Source of the DNA: Cytospora piceicola
Lineage: Eukaryota; Ascomycota; Sordariomycetes; Diaporthales; Cytosporaceae
Assembly (NCBI GenBank): GCA_023375675.1
Contig: JALQBC010000063.1
Location: forward strand, 89,721-153,720
DNA length: 64,000 nucleotides
Direction of reading: 5' to 3'
Positions 57,753 through 64,000 of the stretch are shown here, piece by piece (the first letter of the stretch is position 1; the number at the start of each line of letters is the position of its first letter). The notes under the pieces were generated by a model. It was not told the origin of the DNA. It made no database searches and was given only the letters and a program-made list of their open reading frames with translations. The translations under genes were made by a program, and so were the position numbers.

Positions 57753-58565
57753 TACTATACCTTCCTTAAGAAGGTTAATGTTTGTTTTATAAGGAAGGCG
57801 AGTATATAGAAATTGTTACCTTTAAGATTTATACTCTTTCTTTTTAATTCTAATTAGCTTTAAATTATAATTATATTAATTCGCTATAATACACGTTTAA
57901 AGAATATAATTAGCTGTTAAAAGCAGTGTTTTTAGCCGTCGAACGGCTAAGAGAACTAAAGATAATAAGGCTTTTAATACCTCTTAAAAGACTTACAGTT
58001 ACTTTAAGGCCTACGATAAGGCTTAAGCCTACAATAAGGCTTTTTACTAAAGACCTTAGATTTAAACTAAGATATACGCTTGAGTTTTAGTTTAATTAAA
58101 AAGAGCTAACTTAAATCTAAATCTATAGAAAAAAAGCTATTAAATAGTATATTTAATTAAATTATAGCCTTTAAGGTAAGCTTACTATTAAAGCTAATAG
58201 CTTTAATTCCTTAAGTTTCTTAAGTTCTTAACCTAAACCTTTACCTTTCCTTCTTTTAAAGGCTTATATAAGCCTTTAAATTCGAACTAAAATATATGCT
58301 TAAGTTTTAAAACGATTAAATAAAACTTACTTAAATTTAAATTTATAGAAAACAAGCTATTAAATAGTATATTTAATTAAATTATAGCTTTTAAAGTAAG
58401 CTTACTATTAAAGCTAATAGTTTTAATTTTATAAGTTCTTAAGGTTTTTAATTTAGTTATTGTTTTATTTTATTTTATTAAAAGCTAATATAAGCCTTTA
58501 AATTTAAATTAAGTTAATAAATAAGTAAGTAAGTAAGTATATAAGTAACTAAGTAAGTATTAGTA
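57753..58565. mobile_element. Truncated, heavily RIP-mutated copy of the hAT element
   Basis: Aligns collinearly with 37,440-38,510 of the hAT element: the same CCTTCC...GGAAGG start, the shared palindrome TTAGCCGTCGAACGGCTAAG, the 220-bp units, and a short AAGT run at about 58,520-58,560. Differences are nearly all C-to-T or G-to-A. Both ends of the element are missing. Confidence 0.85.
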
Positions 58566-61490
58566 AGCGTATAAGGTAAACAGATATAATCGATTATATA
58601 GTTTTTTAATTTTAGTTATATATATCTTTTTTTTAAGTTTAAAGCTATTCTTAAGCTTAATATAGTAATCTATTTATAAGCTAAGCAGCTTAATAGTTTT
58701 ACTATCTTATTAAAGTAATAAGCTTAACCGCTTACTTAATTAAGTAGTTATTTTATATTAATAGTTTTTTATTTTATAATAGCTTTATAATATCTATCTA
58801 CTTATACTACTTATAGCCTTATATATATAAGCTATAGTAGCGTATATAAGGTTTAAACCCTTTATAAATTACCTGCCGGCTATATACCTATCGGCTATAC
58901 TTAACCGCTTAACAGAATACTTACCGCTTAGCAGAATACTTAGTTACCTTAAGAATTCTGTAAGGCTTTTTAAATAGTTTATTCTTAGAAAGTAACTATT
59001 ATAATATACTAGAGTAATAGAGGTAAAGCTGTAATTCTAATGTAGATGTAAGCATTTTAACTAAAGAAATAAAAGGAAAAAGGCTAAATATAGTATTCTC
59101 TTTTAAAAAGTTTAAATTTAAAAGTAATAGTAAGGTTAAGTAAGTTACTTAGTTTATATATAAGCGTTAAATTAAGTAACTTCTAGCCTTACGTTATTCT
59201 GTTATATTACCTTTTTTATAAAAAATAAAATAAATAGTAAGTAAGTTAAACTACTAGCTTTTAAAGTATAACTGTTTTTTTTAAGTAAAGGTAAAGTACT
59301 TTTAAAATAAACTATTATATTAAAGGCTTATAATTCTTAATAATAAGATATCTTTATAGTTATATTAACTAATTATTAGGTAGCTTTATATAGTTATTTA
59401 TTTTACTAATTATATACTTTTATATATTACTACCTTTAATAATATTACTTTCTTTATTACTTTATATACTTTCTTTTATACTTATAATAGTATATTATTA
59501 TTAATATAATTACTATTAATAATACTTAACTTATAAGCTATATTTTAGTTATTTAATTATTTTAAAAAACCTTTATACTTAAAATATTCTTTATAAAACT
59601 TTTATAGTTTTTTAAAAGCGTTTTTAAAGTTAGTAGTATTATAATATTTTTAGTTAAAGTTTTAACTATACTATTAAACTTAATATTATAATTTATTATA
59701 ATATACTTATAAAAATAAAACCTTATTTACTTTTTATTTATTAACGTTATTTACTTTATTTATTAATAGCTATTTATATTTTTAACTTAATAATAAGTTA
59801 TTAAAGTAAAAATAAAAGTAATTAATATAAAATATATTTAATATTTATTATAAATTAAAAACTTTTAACTTATATAAATAGCTTTTTATAATATAAATAT
59901 AATATATTTATTAAATAAATAATATATTAAGCTTTTTATTAAAGTAGTTTAATAATTATAGCTTTTTAATAATAAATACTTTATTTTTAATATTAAAGTT
60001 AATTTTATAATAGTGTTTATTTACTTATATTATTATATAGTTTTATATATATTTTAATATAGCTTAAGCTATTTTAATATAGCTTTTTAAAGTATTTACT
60101 ATTTATTAAGTATTAATATAAACTAGCTTTTCTTAAGTTATAAAGCCTTTATATTTAATATATAAGCCTTTTAATTAAATTATAAAGGTATTAAGTAGTT
60201 ATAAATAACTTTAAATAGTATTATACTTTTTAATATATTATAAAAAGTATTAGCTTAAGTTATATTTATTATAAGTAAAGCTTTTAGTTACTTTTATTAA
60301 TAATAGTTAATATATATTTATAAATATTAGTTTAACTATTTATAATAGTTTTTAACTTATTTTATAAATTAAAAATATTTTATTATAAATAATATTTAAG
60401 TAAATTTTAAAATTTTTAATATTTTATTTATAAAATTTATAATAAATTAAAAACTTTTATTTAAACTAATAGTTTAAAGTAAACTATATATTTAAAAAAG
60501 ATTATAATAATATATTTATATAATATCTTTAATAATAAATATATAATAATATATAATAAACTATATTTTTTTTATTAACTTATTAATAATATTAAATATA
60601 TTATTATACTTAAACTTATTTATTAATATATACTTAAAATATATAATAATATAATATTATTTTTATAATAATAAAAAAAGTAAGTAAAGTAAATTAAAGG
60701 TTTTATTATAAAACGCCTTTATTAAATAATATTAATAGTTATTAATATATATATTAATATTTTTAACTATTTTTAATTATTAATATTTAATAATAACTAA
60801 TTAATAAGTTTTATTATAGCTTAAGTAAGTTATAATAATATAACTATATATTTTTTTAATAACTTTAATATAAAGGTTATTTTTAATTAAAATAATTAAT
60901 TACTTTTTATAAAGTATATAGTTTTATAAAAATAACTAATAAAAAGTACTTTTATAAGCTTTTTAATAGTATATTTTTAAGTTTATATTTAATTAATTTA
61001 CTTTTAATATTACTTTAATTAATAATACTTTTAATAAAAGTAATATTTTATTATTTTCTTTTAAAATATATAGTTTATATATTTTAAAAAAGTTAAAAAT
61101 AAATAGTTTAATAATAAAAATAATTATATTTATTAAGTTACTATTTATATAATAAAAAATAGCTATTTTCTATTTAGCTTTTTATTTAACTTTTAAAGTT
61201 TTTAGTTTTATAACTTTATATAATAAAGAATTAATAATTATATTATTTAATTTTAATTAATAAGTTATAATATAATAATATTATAAAAAGATTTTAATTT
61301 AATTTATTTAATATTAATTTAATAAGTATTTAATTATAAAGTACTTAAAAGCTTTATAATTAATAATAATAGTAAATAATTAAAGCTTTTATTAATTAAT
61401 TAACTTAATATATTATACTTTTAAAGTTTAAATTATAGTTATTAGCTTTTTATTATAAATTAAATAGTTAATGTTATTAGTAGAAAAGGG
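58566..61490. other. AT-rich subtelomeric sequence, no gene
   Basis: Nearly pure A/T in places (about 59.4-61.4 kb), with TTAATA/TATAAT-rich runs and no open frames. Probably RIP-destroyed transposons or subtelomeric genes. Nothing can be identified. Confidence 0.6.
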
Positions 61491-61499
61491 TTAGAATTA

Positions 61500-62330
61500 A
61501 AGAATTTTCAGTTAAATTATCTCGGTTAAATATTTTACTTAAATGTAAATCTATCCGTTAGATTTTTTTAAACCTAAATTTTAATACCTTTCTACTACTT
61601 TAACGCGTTAGAATTAATCTAATAAGCTTTATAAATACTAATCTACGTTAGAATATAATAAGAGAGGCCTTAAATATACTAAGTAAAAGTTTAAAGTAAG
61701 TATACTTTTAAAGTTTAAAGTAAGTATACTTATACTAATCTAAGTTAAATATTTAACTTAAATATAAACCTATCTGTTAGATTTTTTTAAACTTAAATTT
61801 TAATACCTTCCCGGTACTTTTATACCCTAGAATTAATCTAATAAGCTTTATAAATACTAATCTACGTTAGAATATAGTAGAAGGGGCCTTAAGTATACTA
61901 GGTAAAAGTTTAAAGTAAGTATACTTTTAAAGTTTAAAGTAAGTATACTTATATTAATCTAAGTTAAATATTTAACTTAAATATAGACTTATCTGTTAAA
62001 TTATTTTAAACTTAAATTTTAATACTTTCTTAGTACTTTTACGCTTTAAAATTAATTTAGTAGGCTTTATAGATACTAATTTACATTAGAATATAGTAAG
62101 AAGGGCTTTAAGTATACTAGGTAAAAGTTTAAAGTAAGTATACTTTTAAAGTTTAAAGTAAGTATATTTATATTAATCTAAGTTAAATATTTAATTTAAA
62201 TATAAACCTATCTGTTAGATTTTTTTAAACTTAAATTTTAATGCCTTTCTAGTACTTTTACGCCTTAGAATTAATTTAACAGGCTTTATAGATACTAATT
62301 TACGTTAAAATATAGTAAGTAAGTAGTTAA
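61500..62330. repeat. Four tandem copies of a 210-230-bp repeat
   Basis: The landmark GTTAAATATTTAACTTAAAT recurs near 61,525, 61,743, 61,973 and 62,182. Each unit also contains AAAGTAAGTATACTTTTAAA and a TTAGAATTAATCTAATAAGC segment. Units differ mainly by C/T and G/A changes. Confidence 0.85.
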
Positions 62331-62394
62331 AGCCTTTAAGGAATTAGTATCTTTACGCCTATTTAGGTATTATATATACCTTAGCTATAAAATC

Positions 62395-63889
62395 GATCTA
62401 TTTTTATTAAACTATTGCTAATATATATATATTAAAAGATAAGTTTAGTATATATAAGTCGATTTTTTCGATTATTTATATAAATAAATTTATCGGCTTA
62501 TATAAATATATACTAAAGCTTACTATAACATGCTATAAAGTAAACCTATATCGGAAGGACTATAAGAAGGTATATTAAAATAGCCCTTTTAAATAACAGT
62601 ATATAATCTTAGGTAGTTTAATAAAAGGTTTAATACTTATATTATAAGAGGTTTAATACCTATACTATAAAAGGTTTAAAAACTTAATATTAATTAATAA
62701 TAGGTATTTAGTAGTAGTTAACGCTATTTATAATACTACCTTTAATAAACCTATAATAGATTTAATAGTAGTTAATATTACTTATAATATTATCTTTAAT
62801 AAAATAATATAGCTTATAATAAATTTAGTAGTAGTTAATACCCTTTATAATAGTACTTTTAGTAGCCCCGGCTTTATTAATTAGAAAACGCTACCTTTAC
62901 TTAGTACTATTTTTAAGTAGCCTTTTATTTAGGTTATATATATTACCTAAATATAAACCGTATAGATTTCTTTAAAGTATAGCTAGTACGTATATACTAA
63001 GAGATAAGTTTAGTATATGTAAGTCGATTTTTTCGATTACTTATATAAATAAATTTATCGGCTTATATAAACACGTATTAAAGCCTACCGTAACGTGCTA
63101 TAAAGTAAACCTATATCGGAAGGACTATAAAAAGATATATTAAAATAGCCTTTCTAAATAACAGTATATAATCTTAAGTAGTTTAATAAAAAGTTTAACA
63201 TTTATACTATAAGGGGTTTAATACCTATACTATAAAGGGTTTAAAGACCTAATACTAATTAACAGCAGGTATTTAATAATAGTTAATACTGTCTATAATA
63301 CTACTTTTAATAGAATAGTACAGCTTGTAATAGATTTAGTAATAGTCGACACTGCTTAGAATACTACCCTTAATAGAATAATACAGCCTATAATAGATTT
63401 AACAGTAGTTTATACTACTTATAATACTACTTTTAATAAACCTATAATAGATTTAGTAGTAGTTAGTACTGTTTATAATACTACCTTTAATAAAATAGTA
63501 CGCTTATAATAGATTTAGTAGTAGTTAATATTACCTATAATACTACCTTTAATAAACCTATAATAGATTTAACAGTAGTTAATACCTTCTATAATACTAC
63601 TTTTACTAGCCCCGGCTTTATTAATTAAAAGGCGTTACCTTTACTTAACGCTATTTTTAAGTAGCCTTTTATTTAAATTATATATATTACTTAAATATAA
63701 ACTATATAAATTTCTTCGAAGTATAGTCGGTATATATATACCGGGAGATAAGTTTAGTATACGTAAGTCGATTTTTTCAATTACTTATATAAATAAATTT
63801 ATCGGCTTATATAAACACGTATTAAAGCCTACCGTAACGTGCTATAAAGTAAACCTATATCGGAGGGACTATAAAAAGATTAGTTAGTT
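62395..63889. repeat. Subtelomeric unit present three times, last copy cut by the telomere
   Basis: A block with the landmarks GATAAGTTTAGTATA, TTTATCGGCTTATATAAA and AACCTATATCGGA occurs at about 62,435-62,590, 63,003-63,145 and 63,747-63,880. Between copies lie about a dozen minisatellite units of 50-70 bp containing TAATAGATTTAGTAGTAGTT. The third copy stops where TTAGGG repeats begin. Confidence 0.85.
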
Positions 63890-64000
63890 TTAGGGTTAGG
63901 GTTAGGGTTAGGGTTAGGGTTAGGGTTAGGGTTAGGGTTAGGGTTAGGGTTAGGGTTAGGGTTAGGGTTAGGGTTAGGGTTAGGGTTAGGGTTAGGGTTA
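63890..64000 (+). repeat. Telomere (TTAGGG)n
   Basis: 18.5 perfect TTAGGG units run to the window edge, oriented 5' to 3' towards the end. They mark the physical right end of the chromosome. Confidence 0.99.

Overview
The window is the right-hand end of a chromosome of a filamentous ascomycete, most likely a Sordariomycete. The last 111 bases are a TTAGGG telomere array. Genes have short GT-AG introns with CTAAC/CTGAC-type branch points, and GC-balanced gene islands alternate sharply with very AT-rich, TpA-rich blocks that look like transposons destroyed by repeat-induced point mutation (RIP). The species cannot be named from the sequence alone.

Layout. 1-8.4 kb: two inverted copies of a Tc1/mariner element bracket an intact very-long-chain acyl-CoA synthetase (FAT1-type) gene, followed by a 1-Cys peroxiredoxin. 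8.76-14.2 kb: a decayed Mutator-like element (MULE) with about 90-bp terminal inverted repeats and an 8-bp target duplication. 15.3-15.9 kb: a Tc1/mariner-type MITE. 19.1-27.9 kb: housekeeping-like genes (a Kelch/BTB protein, a CinA C-terminal-domain protein, a permuted-papain-fold protein) and a short-chain dehydrogenase broken by a 4-bp duplication. 28.0-36.4 kb: an 8.4-kb RIP-degraded block. 37.1-41.3 kb: a hAT element carrying a huge AAGT-type tetranucleotide array and a GC-rich hairpin.

36.6-57.7 kb reads as the remains of a subtelomeric secondary-metabolite gene cluster. It holds an O-methyltransferase pseudogene split by the hAT element, two non-reducing polyketide synthase fragments (ACP-TE and AT-PT) in the wrong relative order and with lost catalytic residues, and an intact dienelactone hydrolase divergent from an MFS transporter. 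An intact cytochrome P450 with an atypical I helix lies divergent from a seven-helix rhodopsin-domain protein. The same stretch has a small conserved protein, a Cys-rich zinc-ribbon microprotein and a small secreted cysteine-rich protein.

From 57.75 kb to the end there are only RIP-degraded repeats: a truncated copy of the hAT element, a 218-bp tandem repeat, a subtelomeric unit present three times, and the telomere. Because the PKS core is dead while the tailoring and transport genes look intact, the cluster probably makes no polyketide on its own. The surviving genes may have been retained for detoxification or may serve another pathway. Exon boundaries were inferred by eye from splice signals and reading-frame continuity.
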